Counted from the first letter of the stretch, positions 27,716 through 38,941 are shown. The stretch is DNA of 41,602 bases from Brevundimonas sp. (GCF_024711105.1 NZ_JANJTL010000032.1:1-41602); one strand, 5' to 3'. Program-made: numbers and translations. Notes: generated from the sequence alone by a model not told the origin.

Positions 27716-27725
27716 AGACTAGTCT
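27716..27725. promoter_or_regulatory. AGACTAGTCT palindrome in an AT-rich promoter region
   Basis: A perfect 10-bp palindrome inside the locally AT-rich segment TTTGCATTTTAGACT, 41 bases before the acyltransferase ATG. It resembles TetR-family operators of the NemR type (TAGAC-GTCTA half sites). No TetR gene is adjacent, so a distant regulator is implied. Confidence 0.4.
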
Positions 27726-27766
27726 GTGTGATATCGCCGCTCGACCTGTTCCGAGGGGGAGCCGCG

Positions 27767-28978
27767 ATGGCCGACCACACACCTGCCGAGCGCCTGCACG
27801 GCCTCGACGCCTTGAGGGGTGGCGCTCTGCTGCTCGGAGTGGTTCTCCACGCCGCCATGGCGTACCTGACCCTGCCGGTCTGGCCCGTCGGCGACGCCGC
27901 CAGCGAGCCGGCGGCCGATGCGCTGTTCTTCGGCATCCACCTCTTCCGGATGTCGGCCTTCTTCCTGATCGCCGGTCTTTTTGGGCACATGCTCCTGTCC
28001 CGGCGGGGCTGGGGCGGCTTTATCCGGGACCGGCTGTCGCGCATCGCCCTGCCCCTGGTCGTCTTCTGGCCGTTGGTTTTCGCCGGCATCATCGCCGTCA
28101 TTCTTTGGAAGGCGGCTCTCGCCAACGGCGGGACCCTGCCGACGGGCGGCACGCCGCCGCCGCCCCTGACGGTGGAGACGTTCCCGCTCACCCACCTGTG
28201 GTTCCTCTGGGTCCTGCTGATCCTCTACGTCGGCTTGCTGGCCCTTCGCGCAGTCGTCGCGCTCAACCGGTCAGGCCTGCTGGGCCGTACGTTGGACAGG
28301 ACCGCGGGCGGTGCCATCGGCCTCTGGAGCCCCGCCCTTTTTGCGGCGCCCCTGGCGCTGGTGCTGAGCGCTACGCCGGACTGGTACGCCTTCTTCGGCG
28401 TGCCGACGCCGGACTATGGGCCCGTCCCCAATGCGGCGGCGCTGACCGCATTCGGGCTCGCCTTCCTGGCCGGTGTCTTCCTCGATCGGAGACGTGACCT
28501 GCTCAAGCGTCTCGAGCGCGCCTGGGCGCCCTTGAGCCTTGTCGCAGTCCTTTCCGGCGTAGCGGCTTATGTGGCGACCGGCGGTTCCGCGCCGGTGCTG
28601 GAGCCCATCGAGGGGCAGGCGAAGGTGATCGCCGCCTGGACCTACGCCCTGGCGCTGTTCGCCTCGACCTTCGCGGTCACCGCCCTGGCGCTCCGCTTCG
28701 CCTCAGGCCACAGCCGGCTGCGGCACTACCTCGCCGACGCATCCTACTGGACCTACATCGTTCACCTGCCGCTGGTGATGGTCGGCCATGTGCTGCTCGC
28801 CGATCTCGCCTGGCCCTGGTTCGCCAAGCTTGCGGCGGTGACCTTCGGCGTGCTCGCGGTCTGCCTGATCACTTACGAGCTGCTGGTGCGTCACACCTTC
28901 ATGGGCCGCTGGCTGAACGGCCGCGCCGTGCCCTGGGGTCGGCCCCGCCCCGCCGCCTCGCCGCTGCCCGCCGAATAG
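27767..28978 (+). CDS. Acyltransferase-3/OpgC-type integral membrane protein
   Basis: 403 residues with about ten transmembrane segments. LHGLDALRGGALLLGVVLHA is the acyltransferase-3 signature with its conserved Arg and His; FFLIAGLFGHMLLSRRGWGG and FIRDRLSRIALPLVVFWPLV follow. ASYWTYIVHLPLVMVGHVLL near the C-terminus is also characteristic. Such proteins acylate glucans, exopolysaccharide or other envelope sugars; relatives are often labelled glucan biosynthesis protein MdoC/OpgC. GAGGGGGA precedes the ATG at 27767. The acceptor is unknown. Confidence 0.88.
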   Translation: MADHTPAERLHGLDALRGGALLLGVVLHAAMAYLTLPVWPVGDAASEPAADALFFGIHLFRMSAFFLIAGLFGHMLLSRRGWGGFIRDRLSRIALPLVVFWPLVFAGIIAVILWKAALANGGTLPTGGTPPPPLTVETFPLTHLWFLWVLLILYVGLLALRAVVALNRSGLLGRTLDRTAGGAIGLWSPALFAAPLALVLSATPDWYAFFGVPTPDYGPVPNAAALTAFGLAFLAGVFLDRRRDLLKRLERAWAPLSLVAVLSGVAAYVATGGSAPVLEPIEGQAKVIAAWTYALALFASTFAVTALALRFASGHSRLRHYLADASYWTYIVHLPLVMVGHVLLADLAWPWFAKLAAVTFGVLAVCLITYELLVRHTFMGRWLNGRAVPWGRPRPAASPLPAE

Positions 28979-29040
28979 CTTGCCAAGCGCAGCCGGCTCG
29001 TCCACCCCGGACGGGTCGGCCGCCCATTCCGAGTCGTCCC

Positions 29041-29685
29041 ATGACCCAGACCCCCCGCACCGCCGCCGAAGCCGACCTCGCCTTCATGCGCTCCATTGTC
29101 GAGGGCCGCACGACCGGCCGGTCGACCCTAACGATGGGCGTGGCCTACCTTGCCGGAGGGCTGCTCTACGGCATTCAGTGCCTGTTCCACATCGCCCAGG
29201 CGACCGGCCTGATCGCCTGGCCGGGACTCGCCAACCTGATTTTCCTGGCCTCCATCACCGTCGCCTTCCTCATCGTCCTGGCCTGGGCGGTGCGCGAGGA
29301 CAAGAAGGCGGGCCCGTCCGCGCCGCTTGTGACCCGCACGCTCAACGCCGCCTTCAGCGGCGCGGGCATGGCCAACCTGGCCATCATCATCGTGTTCGGG
29401 GTCGGCTCGGCGCGGGATCAGGACTTCGCCGTCTGGCTCTACTACCCGGCGATGATCTTCGCCCTCCAGGCCGCGGCCTGGTACGTCTCCTGGTGCCTGA
29501 AGAAGAAGCCTTGGATGCTGGCGACATCGATCGGGGGCTGGCTGACGGCGGTCGGGCTGGGACTGCTCGTGCGCGAACCGATCGTCTACCTCGCGATCTG
29601 CACCGCGGCGCTGTTCCTCCTGTTCGCCGGACCGGGATGGATCATGGTGCGCGATGCAATGAAGTCGCGCGCGGCCGGCGCCTGA
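29041..29685 (+). CDS. Six-helix membrane protein paired with a winged-helix regulator
   Basis: 214 residues with about six transmembrane helices (MGVAYLAGGLLYGIQCLFHI, LIFLASITVAFLIVLAWAV, GMANLAIIIVFGVG, YYPAMIFALQAAAWYVSW, SIGGWLTAVGLGLLV, CTAALFLLFAGPGWIMV). Charged loops carry Lys/Arg toward the cytoplasm. No family recognised. The winged-helix gene begins 3 bases after its stop, so they form an operon. Confidence 0.75.
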   Translation: MTQTPRTAAEADLAFMRSIVEGRTTGRSTLTMGVAYLAGGLLYGIQCLFHIAQATGLIAWPGLANLIFLASITVAFLIVLAWAVREDKKAGPSAPLVTRTLNAAFSGAGMANLAIIIVFGVGSARDQDFAVWLYYPAMIFALQAAAWYVSWCLKKKPWMLATSIGGWLTAVGLGLLVREPIVYLAICTAALFLLFAGPGWIMVRDAMKSRAAGA

Positions 29686-29688
29686 CCG

Positions 29689-29991
29689 ATGGGCCTGGCC
29701 GATCTCGGACGGCTGGACGAAGTCATCCACGGCCGCATGCGGCTGGGGATCATGGTCTATCTCGCCGACGCCGAGGCGGCCGATTTCACCGAGCTCAAGA
29801 CGGTCCTCGAGGCGACCCAGGGAAACCTGTCGATCCACCTCAAGAAGCTGGAGGAAGCGGGCTACGTCGCCATCACCAAGAGCTTCGTGAACAACAAGCC
29901 CCTGACGCGCATCGCCATCACCCCCGAGGGCCGACTGGCCTTCGCCGACTATCTCGAGGCCCTGAGCCGGGTGATCGCAAGCCCGGGCTGA
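29689..29991 (+). CDS. Winged-helix transcriptional regulator (MarR/ArsR-like, HTH_34 type)
   Basis: 100 residues: LDEVIHGRMRLGIMVYLADA, DFTELKTVLEATQGNLSIHL, KKLEEAGYVAITKSFVNNKP, then TRIAITPEGRLAFADYLEAL. This is the PF13601 winged-helix pattern (recognition helix NLSIHLKKLEEAG, wing VNNKPLTRIAIT). It probably regulates the membrane protein just upstream; the signal is unknown. No separate promoter is visible, so it is likely translated from the shared mRNA. Confidence 0.88.
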   Translation: MGLADLGRLDEVIHGRMRLGIMVYLADAEAADFTELKTVLEATQGNLSIHLKKLEEAGYVAITKSFVNNKPLTRIAITPEGRLAFADYLEALSRVIASPG

Positions 29992-30050
29992 GGTCGCCGA
30001 CGCCGAACCCGATTGACGGCCCGCAAGATCGCCGCCCAAAGCTGGGGGCG

Positions 30051-30863
30051 ATGAGCCTTCAAGCCAGCCCCGCCCGCGTGATGGGCATCGTCAACGTCAC
30101 GCCGGACAGCTTTTCCGACGGCGGCCGGCTGATCTCGCTGGACGCTGCGGTCGATCACGCCCTGCGGCTGGTGAAGCAGGGCGCAGACATTCTCGACATC
30201 GGCGGCGAGAGCACGCGTCCGGGGGCTGAGCCCGTGGCCGCCGAGGCCGAGATCGCGCGCGTCGTCCCCCTGGTCGAGCGAATCCGCGCGCGCTGGGACG
30301 GACGCATCAGCATCGACACCATGAAGCCTGAGGTCGTCCGCGCGGCCGTCGCCGCCGGCGCGACCATCTGGAACGACGTGACGGCCCTGTCCCACGCGCC
30401 CGATAGTCTTTCGACCGCCGCCGAGCTCGGCTGCGAGGTGGTGCTCATGCACATGAAGGGTGAGCCCCGCACCATGCAGGACGACCCGCGCTACGGCGAC
30501 GTGGTCCCCGAGGTGGCCGCATTCCTGGCCGCCCGCGCGGAGGCGGCGGTGGAGGCCGGAGTGGCGTGCGAGCGCATCTGGCTGGATCCCGGCCTCGGCT
30601 TCGGTAAGACCGCAGCGCACAACCTTGAGCTCACCCGCCGCCTGGACGAGATCGCCGCCCTGGGCTTTCCGGTCCTCTATGGCGTCAGCCGCAAGCGGAC
30701 CATTCAGGCCGTCGATCCGACCGCGACCGACCCGTTGGACCGGCTCGGCGGCTCGCTGGCGCTTGCCCTCGAGGCCGCCCGACGCGGCGCGGCGGTCATC
30801 CGCGCCCACGACGTGCGCGAGACGGTCCAGGCGCTGAAGCTTCAGGCGGCGGTCGGCGATTAG
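30051..30863 (+). CDS. folP: Dihydropteroate synthase
   Basis: 270 residues, the normal length. The enzyme joins p-aminobenzoate to hydroxymethyl-dihydropterin diphosphate in folate synthesis and is the target of sulfonamides. Signatures are VMGIVNVTPDSFSDGG, GADILDIGGESTRPGAEPV, DTMKPEV, VLMHMKGEPRTMQ, WLDPGLGFGKT and YGVSRKR. All key residues are present. The frame stays open far upstream of the ATG, but the recognisable protein starts at 30051 with GGGGGC as a weak ribosome site. The stop overlaps the convergent DUF1579 gene by 4 bases. Confidence 0.97.
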   Translation: MSLQASPARVMGIVNVTPDSFSDGGRLISLDAAVDHALRLVKQGADILDIGGESTRPGAEPVAAEAEIARVVPLVERIRARWDGRISIDTMKPEVVRAAVAAGATIWNDVTALSHAPDSLSTAAELGCEVVLMHMKGEPRTMQDDPRYGDVVPEVAAFLAARAEAAVEAGVACERIWLDPGLGFGKTAAHNLELTRRLDEIAALGFPVLYGVSRKRTIQAVDPTATDPLDRLGGSLALALEAARRGAAVIRAHDVRETVQALKLQAAVGD

Positions 30864-31339
30864 GTTTTGCGCCGATAGGTCGCGACCATGAACTCGCTCC
30901 ACTGGCCGTCGGCGCCGCGCACCGTGCTGCGCAGCTTTCGCTCGTCGTCGGAGACGATTTCGATGACGTCCTCGTAGTCCGCCTCGCCAGGCGAGCCGTC
31001 CATGCGCGGCCCCCGGCAGGCCAGGCGTAGCAGACGACCGCCCTCGTCGAGGCGGCCCTCATAGCCCCAGAAGCTGGGCATGTGGGTCGAGACGAAGGAA
31101 CCGACGAAGACGCCCCGAGTCGGGTCGAACCCGAGGGTGATGCGGCTCCTCGCCGGCTCTTGCCCGCCCATCCGGGCTTCTCCGTCGAATACGACCCAAT
31201 AGTCGCCATAGGCGCTGACCGTCTCGACGCCGGTCGAGCGGTGTTCGGGCTTGTCCGGGATCGCCCGGCCCTCCACCGTCCAGTCACCGATCAACCGCTG
31301 GAGCCAGCGGTGTTCCTCGGCGGGTTCAGCCTTTTCCAT
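30860..31339 (-). CDS. DUF1579 family protein
   Basis: 159 residues of the lipocalin-like DUF1579 pattern: EHRWLQRLIGDWTVEGRAIP, GVETVSAYGDYWVVFDGEAR, ITLGFDPTRGVFVGSFVSTH, then MPSFWGYEGRLDEGG. Function is unknown; these proteins are often encoded with SRPBCC and ArsR genes, as here. It is the last gene of the ArsR operon, 11 bases after the third SRPBCC gene. Confidence 0.85.
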   Translation of the reverse strand: MEKAEPAEEHRWLQRLIGDWTVEGRAIPDKPEHRSTGVETVSAYGDYWVVFDGEARMGGQEPARSRITLGFDPTRGVFVGSFVSTHMPSFWGYEGRLDEGGRLLRLACRGPRMDGSPGEADYEDVIEIVSDDERKLRSTVRGADGQWSEFMVATYRRKT

Positions 31340-31350
31340 CCCGGTCTCCG

Positions 31351-31779
31351 TCAGTCGGGCGCGACGACGCGCGCCAGGTTGTCGAGGATCATGGTCCAGC
31401 CGGCCGCCGTCCGCTCGGCGTAGGCGGCCCAGCCCGGCGCCAGGTCGTGGCTCAGGGTCACGACACACCCGTCGCCCTCCGGCGCGAAGGTGACGGTCAC
31501 CCGCGTCGGGTCTTCCGGCGCCTCGTCCACCCAGAAGTCGAAGATCACGCGCACGGGCCTCTCGACCTCGATGAAGCGTCCGAAGTGGCGCGCCAGCATC
31601 TCCCCGCGCCGCTCGAAGATGGCGAACTCGCCGCCGGCCCTGGCGTCATAGTCAGCGCGCTCGAGGTCTCCTTCCGGCGTCCGGAACAGCCACTGGCCGA
31701 CCGTCAGCGGATCGACGAAGGCGTCGAACACCCGCTCGCGGGAATGCCGGAACCGCTTCTCGACACGGACTTCGGTCAC
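31351..31779 (-). CDS. SRPBCC/AHSA1-type protein (third of three)
   Basis: About 142 residues: VTEVRVEKRFRHSRERVFDA, FVDPLTVGQWLFRTPEGDLE, FEVERP-like stretch, then VTFAPEGDGCVVTLSHDLAP and AAGWTMILDNLARV. This is the AHSA1 hydrophobic-pocket fold; ligands are unknown. The GTG at 31779 overlaps the upstream stop as GTGA and has GGAGGG close before it; an ATG four codons earlier is possible. Confidence 0.85.
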   Translation of the reverse strand: MTEVRVEKRFRHSRERVFDAFVDPLTVGQWLFRTPEGDLERADYDARAGGEFAIFERRGEMLARHFGRFIEVERPVRVIFDFWVDEAPEDPTRVTVTFAPEGDGCVVTLSHDLAPGWAAYAERTAAGWTMILDNLARVVAPD

Positions 31780-32240
31780 CGATCCCTCCATCCCTCGACC
31801 CGCCCGTCCGGATGCCGGTCGAGCACGAAGCGCGGCTCGATCCCGTGCTCCAGCCAGATCTTGGCCCCGGCCAGCACCAGGGCGAAGCCGCCCATGGAGT
31901 CCAGCGCCTCTGCGACCGGATCTGCGCCGTGGAAGCCCCGGTTGGTCACCGTCACCCAGGTGTCCTCGCCGCGCGGCTCGAACCGCCATTCGACTTCGGT
32001 CGGATCGTCCAGGTCCCAGTCGATCAGGATGCGCCCGCCGGGTTCGATCGCCTTGACCCGGACATCCGTGCCGACGCCGTACATCTCCCAGTCCCAGCGC
32101 ACGACGGCGCCCGGCTCCAGCCGGCCGGAGCCTTTCGAGAACCAGAAGCGCGTCGTCACCGCCGGATCGACGAAGGCCTCGAACACCACCTTGGCCGGGC
32201 GGCGGATCAGCATGCCCGTGGTTGCCTCCGGCGCGGTCAT
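31776..32240 (-). CDS. SRPBCC/AHSA1-type protein (second of three)
   Basis: 154 residues: LIRRPAKVVFEAFVDPAVTT, RFWFSKGSGRLEPGAVVRWD, WEMYGVGTDVRVKAIEPGGR, then GGFALVLAGAKIWLEHGIEP. It is a clear AHSA1 member, but diverged from its two neighbours. The ATG overlaps the previous stop (ATGA), so translation is coupled. Confidence 0.88.
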   Translation of the reverse strand: MTAPEATTGMLIRRPAKVVFEAFVDPAVTTRFWFSKGSGRLEPGAVVRWDWEMYGVGTDVRVKAIEPGGRILIDWDLDDPTEVEWRFEPRGEDTWVTVTNRGFHGADPVAEALDSMGGFALVLAGAKIWLEHGIEPRFVLDRHPDGRVEGWRDR

Positions 32241-32827
32241 CGCGTGGTCCAGTCGTTGGAGTAGTCGCCGGACGCCGCCGCCGCGCCGATGCGCTCGGCA
32301 TAGGCGTCGCGCAGCGCGAACCAGCGGTCCCAGTCCCAGGCGTGCCGGACAAGACCGCAGGCGTCGTCCAGGCCCTCCATGTGGTGGTGCCAGCCGCTGA
32401 GCACGTTCTTGCGCGCGTCGGCCCAGCTCTCGGGCACGCGATGGACGAGCGTCAGGTGCGTGCCGTCGCCGTCGGGCGTCAGGGTCCAGGTGACCACAGA
32501 GTCCGGATTGCCACCGAAGGTGTGCTGGAACCGCTCGAACGGTCGGGCCTCCAGCACCTCGTTGGCCTGGATGCGGCGCTCGGGCACGTCCGGCATGAAG
32601 TCGTGGTCCGGCTGGCGAAAGTGCAGGTCCATCCGTCCGCCGGGCTCGGCCTCGATCTTCGCCTCCGCCAGCCAGCAGGCCAGCCCTTCGGGCGTGGTCA
32701 GCGCCCGCCAGACGCGCTCGGGCGAATGCCGCAGGCGGCGCTCGAAGCGCAGCTCCCAGCCGCCCTCCACGCGCCGCAAATCGCCGGCGTCTGGTCCCAG
32801 CCGGATCGGATTCATCACGTCGGTCAT
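32237..32827 (-). CDS. SRPBCC/AHSA1-type protein (first of three)
   Basis: 196 residues. The SRPBCC pattern is FERRLRHSPERVWRALTTPE, GLACWLAEAKIEAEPGGRMD, LTLVHRVPESWADARKNVLS, then GWHHHMEGLDDACG. The C-terminal 35 residues (WDWDRWFALRDAYAERIGAA) extend beyond the usual fold. The HHH motif could bind metal, but this is a guess. ATG overlaps the arsR stop by 4 bases. Confidence 0.87.
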   Translation of the reverse strand: MTDVMNPIRLGPDAGDLRRVEGGWELRFERRLRHSPERVWRALTTPEGLACWLAEAKIEAEPGGRMDLHFRQPDHDFMPDVPERRIQANEVLEARPFERFQHTFGGNPDSVVTWTLTPDGDGTHLTLVHRVPESWADARKNVLSGWHHHMEGLDDACGLVRHAWDWDRWFALRDAYAERIGAAAASGDYSNDWTTR

Positions 32828-33135
32828 TGCGGAAACTCCCTGTCCAGATGCGCCTCCAGCGCGTCCAGCCGGTCGGTCCAGAGCCGGCGATAGCGGGCGA
32901 GCCAGTCGTCCAGCTCGGCCAGCGGGGCGGGATTGAGCCGATAGAGCCGCCGCCGACCTTCTTCGCGCACCGTCACCAGCCCGGCCTCGCGCAGCACCCG
33001 CAGGTGCCGCGACACGCCTGGCTGACTGATTCCCAGCAGCGGCGTAAAATCGCCAGCCGCCCGCTCGCCCTGGGCCAGGGTGTCAAGGATGCGGCGGCGG
33101 CCAGGCTCAGCCAGGGTTTCGAGGAGGGTGTCCAT
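32824..33135 (-). CDS. ArsR-family winged-helix repressor
   Basis: 103 residues: LLETLAEPGRRRILDTLAQG, ERAAGDFTPLLGISQPGVSR, HLRVLREAGLVTVREEGRRR, then LYRLNPAPLAELDDWLARYR. The pattern fits the ArsR subgroup paired with SRPBCC genes; no CxC metal site is visible, so it probably does not sense metal. It heads the five-gene operon 33135-30860. A palindrome 18 bases upstream is its likely operator. ATG at 33135 is chosen over a TTG two codons earlier. Confidence 0.92.
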   Translation of the reverse strand: MDTLLETLAEPGRRRILDTLAQGERAAGDFTPLLGISQPGVSRHLRVLREAGLVTVREEGRRRLYRLNPAPLAELDDWLARYRRLWTDRLDALEAHLDREFPQ

Positions 33136-33140
33136 ACGCA

Positions 33141-33168
33141 ACGCATATCACATGCGTTATATAACGCA
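33141..33168. promoter_or_regulatory. Overlapping palindromes, probable ArsR operator
   Basis: TGCGTTATATAACGCA (33153-33168) is a perfect 16-bp palindrome, and ACGCAT-atcac-ATGCGT (33141-33157) is a second inverted repeat sharing its left half site. Both lie immediately upstream of the arsR start. The segment is AT-rich relative to its surroundings and could contain the -10 element. Confidence 0.75.
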
Positions 33169-33197
33169 AGCGCGATGCTTTCCGTCGCTCTGCGAGG

Positions 33198-33560
33198 TCA
33201 GTCGGCGAGGATGAACCGCACCCGGAAGCGCACCTGTGTCCCGCCTTCGCCCTGAACCCGCGCGGCGCTGGACGCTCGCAGGGCCTCCTCGGCGAAGCCG
33301 TAGCCCTCGGGCGTCTCGCTCACGACCGAGCAGGCGTCGAGCCCGCCCTCGGCGGTGGTGACGCACCGCACCACGACCTCGCCGCCTGCGATCCCGTTCG
33401 AAAGCGCGCGGATCGGGAACTGCGGGACTGGGCGGATCGCCCAGCGCGGCTGCGAGATCGCCTCGTCAGACAGCGCGAGCGGCGGGACCGGCTCGGGGAT
33501 GGTCAGGGCAGGCGGCTTGGTCTGGCCCATCAAAAGAACGGCGGCGATCAGCAGGCTCAT
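33198..33560 (-). CDS. Energy-transducer TonB C-terminal domain protein
   Basis: 120 residues. A short signal or anchor ([20 protein letters not shown]) is followed by a TonB_C-like domain: WAIRPVPQFPIRALSNGIAG, GEVVVRCVTTAEGGLDACSV, VSETPEGYGFAEEALRASSA, then RVQGEGGTQVRFRVRFIL. It has no proline-rich span long enough to cross the periplasm, so it is probably a stand-alone TonB-like periplasmic protein. Its ATG overlaps the symporter stop by one base (TAATG). Confidence 0.8.
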   Translation of the reverse strand: MSLLIAAVLLMGQTKPPALTIPEPVPPLALSDEAISQPRWAIRPVPQFPIRALSNGIAGGEVVVRCVTTAEGGLDACSVVSETPEGYGFAEEALRASSAARVQGEGGTQVRFRVRFILAD

Positions 33561-34945
33561 TAGTCCTCGTCCGTCTCGATGACCGGCGCGGCCACTGGCG
33601 CGGGCGTTCCATTCAGCGCGGCGGCGAGCGCCTCGCGGTCCAGCGCCTTGTCCCAGCCGGCGACGACCAGGGTGGCCACCGCATTGCCGATGAAGTTGGT
33701 CAGGGCGCGGCATTCGCTCATGAAGCGGTCGATCCCCAGGATCAGCGCCATGCCGGCCACGGGCACGCTCGGAACCACCGCCAGGGTGGCCGCGAGCGTG
33801 ATGAAGCCCGCCCCCGTCACACCCGCCGCGCCCTTGGAGCTCAGCACCGCCACCGCCAGCAGGAGTAGCTGCTCCGACAGGCTCAGCTCAATGTCGCAGG
33901 CCTGGGCGATGAACAGGGCCGCGAGCGTCATGTAGATGTTGGTGCCGTCCAGGTTGAAGGAATAGCCGGTGGGCACGACCAGGCCGACGACCGACTTCTT
34001 CGCCCCGGCCCGCTCCATCTTCTCGATCAGGCTGGGCAGGGCGGCCTCGGAGCTGGAGGTGCCGAGCACCAGCAGCAGCTCCTCCTTCAGGTACCGGATC
34101 AGCTTGAAGATCGAGAAGCCGTTGGCCGCGGCGACCGCGCCCAGCACGCCCACCACGAAGATCAGCGAGGTCAGGTAGAAGGTCCCCACCAGCGCGGCCA
34201 GGCTGATCACGCTCTCGATGCCGTAGCGGCCGATGGTGAAGGCGAAGGCCCCGAAGGCGCCGATCGGCGCGGCCTTCATCAGGATGTGGACCAGCTTGAA
34301 GAAGGCCTCCGACAGGCTCTCAAGCACGGTCAGGACCGGCTGGGCCCGGTCGCCGATGACGGCCAGGGACACGCCGAACAGGATCGAGAAGAACAGGACC
34401 TGCAGGATCTCCCCGCCCGCGAAGGCGCCGACCACCGTGTCGGGGATGACGTGCAGCAAAAAGCCCGTGATCGTCTGGTCGTGGGCGGCGGTGGCGTACT
34501 GGGACACGGCTTCCGGATCGAGGCTGGCCGGATCCACCCCCATGCCCGCGCCGGGCCGGACCGTGTTGGCCACCACCAGGCCGACGATCAGGGCGAGCGT
34601 CGAAAAGGTCAGGAAATAGGCGAAGGCCTTGCCGGCCACCCGGCCCACGGACTTCAGGTCGCGCAGGTGGGCGATGCCGGTCGCCACCGTCAGGAAGATC
34701 ACCGGCGCGATGATCATCTTGACCAGCTTGATGAAGCCGTCACCCAGCGGCTTCAGCTGTTCGCCGAGGCCCGCGATCAGCTCGCCGTCGGGGCCCTCCA
34801 CGCTCGGATAGAAGTGGCCGACCAGCCCGCCCAGGACGATGGCGGCGATCACCTGGACGTAGAGATGGGTCCAGATCGGCTTTCTCGCCGGCCGCTCACC
34901 CGGCTCCAGGGCGGGCGGCGAGACGCCCGGCGCGGCCTTGATCAT
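33560..34945 (-). CDS. Dicarboxylate/amino acid:cation symporter (DAACS family)
   Basis: 461 residues with the fold of DctA/Glt[41 protein letters not shown] segment, the serine-rich hairpin [20 protein letters not shown], the [20 protein letters not shown] motif and the C-terminal [20 protein letters not shown]. It takes up C4-dicarboxylates or acidic amino acids with protons or Na+. GAGGGGACGT precedes the ATG at 34945. It could be called dctA, but the substrate is not fixed by sequence. Confidence 0.93.
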   Translation of the reverse strand: MIKAAPGVSPPALEPGERPARKPIWTHLYVQVIAAIVLGGLVGHFYPSVEGPDGELIAGLGEQLKPLGDGFIKLVKMIIAPVIFLTVATGIAHLRDLKSVGRVAGKAFAYFLTFSTLALIVGLVVANTVRPGAGMGVDPASLDPEAVSQYATAAHDQTITGFLLHVIPDTVVGAFAGGEILQVLFFSILFGVSLAVIGDRAQPVLTVLESLSEAFFKLVHILMKAAPIGAFGAFAFTIGRYGIESVISLAALVGTFYLTSLIFVVGVLGAVAAANGFSIFKLIRYLKEELLLVLGTSSSEAALPSLIEKMERAGAKKSVVGLVVPTGYSFNLDGTNIYMTLAALFIAQACDIELSLSEQLLLLAVAVLSSKGAAGVTGAGFITLAATLAVVPSVPVAGMALILGIDRFMSECRALTNFIGNAVATLVVAGWDKALDREALAAALNGTPAPVAAPVIETDED

Positions 34946-35031
34946 GTACGTCCCCTCCGTCCGGCCTGTTGTCAGTGGCGCGCCGCGACTTGGCAAGCGG
35001 AGCCTTCGCCAAGCGTCAGCGTTCCTGCTCC

Positions 35032-35862
35032 ATGGCGGTGACGGCGGCGGATGATCGTCAGTATGCGCGAAGCCTCGCCCGGGCCTTCGGCGGCGCCCTG
35101 CTGTTCAGCTTTCCGCTGCTGATGACTATGGAGATGTGGTGGCTGGGCTTCACGATCAGCCCCCTGCGGCTGGGCGTCTTCGTCCTGGTCTGCCTGCCGC
35201 TGCTCTACGGCCTGTCCTATTACGCCGGTTTCCGGAAGACCTATGGGCCGCTCGATGACGGGCTGGACGCCCTGGCGGCCCTGGCCATCGGCTTCGTGAC
35301 CGCGGGCGTGCTGCTGACGCTGTTCGGGGTCATCCGGATCGGCCAGCCGGCCGACGAGATCCTCGGCAAGCTGGCGCTTCAGGCCTTTCCGGCCGCCATC
35401 GGCGCGCTGCTCGCCCGCAAGCAGCTGGCGGCGGACGGTGACGCCCAGTCCGACGGGCCCGATGGCGAGAACGCCCGCGACACCTACGGCTCGGAGCTCT
35501 TCCTGATGGCCGTGGGCGCCCTGTTCATCGCCTTCAACGTCGCGCCGACCGAGGAGATGGTGCTGATCGCGTACCGGATGACGCCCTGGCACGCGCTCGG
35601 CCTGGCGGCGCTGTCGATCGCGCTGCTGCACGCCGTGGTCTATTCGCTCGGCTTCGCGGGCCAGCATCCGCACGAGCGGCCGTGGCTGGCCTTCGCCCAT
35701 TTCACCGTGCCCGGCTATGCGATCGCGCTGCTGGTCGGGCTCTACGCCCAGTGGACCTTCGGCCACATGGAAGGACAGGGGATCGGCCGGCTGGCCATGA
35801 CTACGGTCGTCCTGGCCTTTCCCGGCGCGCTCGGCGCGGGCGCCGCCCGGCTTCTGGTGTAG
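35032..35862 (+). CDS. TIGR02587-type integral membrane protein
   Basis: 276 residues with about seven transmembrane helices: [98 protein letters not shown] and [40 protein letters not shown] is the most distinctive stretch. These features match the uncharacterised TIGR02587 family, which is usually encoded with TIGR02588, as it is here (2-base gap). Function unknown. Confidence 0.85.
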   Translation: MAVTAADDRQYARSLARAFGGALLFSFPLLMTMEMWWLGFTISPLRLGVFVLVCLPLLYGLSYYAGFRKTYGPLDDGLDALAALAIGFVTAGVLLTLFGVIRIGQPADEILGKLALQAFPAAIGALLARKQLAADGDAQSDGPDGENARDTYGSELFLMAVGALFIAFNVAPTEEMVLIAYRMTPWHALGLAALSIALLHAVVYSLGFAGQHPHERPWLAFAHFTVPGYAIALLVGLYAQWTFGHMEGQGIGRLAMTTVVLAFPGALGAGAARLLV

Positions 35863-35864
35863 CC

Positions 35865-36263
35865 ATGGCCCAACGCAGGCGAACGCCGCCCAAGACCCCC
35901 GCCCCCAGCTCGCCGCCGCTGCTGGAGTGGGCCACCGCGGGCCTCGGCCTCGCCGTCGTGCTGGCCGTGCTGGGCCTGGTCGGCTGGCAGGCGGCGAGCG
36001 GCCGCGCCGGCCCGCCCGACATCCGGCTCGAGGCCGGGGAGATCAGCCGCGCGCACGACGGCTGGACCGTCGAGGTCCGCGCCCGCAACGAGGGCGACCA
36101 GACCGCCGCCCAGGTCCGGATCGAGGGCCGGCTGGGCGAGGAGACCTCCGACGCCGAGTTCGACTACCTCCCCGCCCACGGCCGCGCCTCGGCCACCCTG
36201 CGCTTCGACGAGGACCCCCGGCGGGGTCTGGAGCTGTCCGTCCTCGGCTGGCGCGAGCCGTAG
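35865..36263 (+). CDS. TIGR02588-type membrane-anchored protein
   Basis: 132 residues. A basic Pro-rich N-terminus (RRRTPPKTPAPSSPPLLEWA), one transmembrane helix (GLGLAVVLAVLGLVGWQAAS), then a periplasmic immunoglobulin-like beta domain (GWTVEVRARNEGDQTAAQVR, ATLRFDEDPRRGLELSVLGW). It fits TIGR02588, the partner of the upstream gene. Function unknown. Confidence 0.85.
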   Translation: MAQRRRTPPKTPAPSSPPLLEWATAGLGLAVVLAVLGLVGWQAASGRAGPPDIRLEAGEISRAHDGWTVEVRARNEGDQTAAQVRIEGRLGEETSDAEFDYLPAHGRASATLRFDEDPRRGLELSVLGWREP

Positions 36264-36299
36264 GTTGCTTCGCTTGCCCGGCGCGCCTACCCTCCCGCC

Positions 36300-38734
<2,435 letters not shown>

Positions 38735-38742
38735 GCCCCGGG

Positions 38743-38783
38743 TGGCAGTGCAGGCCGGAAAAAGGACTGCTGCACTGCCATTT
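38743..38783 (+). terminator. Terminator of the thiC unit
   Basis: TGGCAGTGCAG and CTGCACTGCCA form a perfect 11-bp stem starting 9 bases after the thiC stop; the 16-base loop is A-rich and TTT follows. Confidence 0.75.
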
Positions 38784-38941
38784 CCTGCCGACGCGGCGGG
38801 GGCTAGGGGGCTGCGGATGGACGGTGAGAAAGACCGAGGGCGGTATCGTAGGGCCGTCTGAGCGGGCGGGGGTTCGCGGTGGGCAATTCTCGCTTCGCGG
38901 CCTGAGATATCAGGCGGTTAGCCAGCCGCGATACGGGATTT

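Noticed and set aside
28980-30863. A 627-codon plus-strand frame spanning the membrane protein, winged-helix gene and folP
   Set aside because: Only the part from 30051 is FolP; the upstream part is another frame of two real genes.
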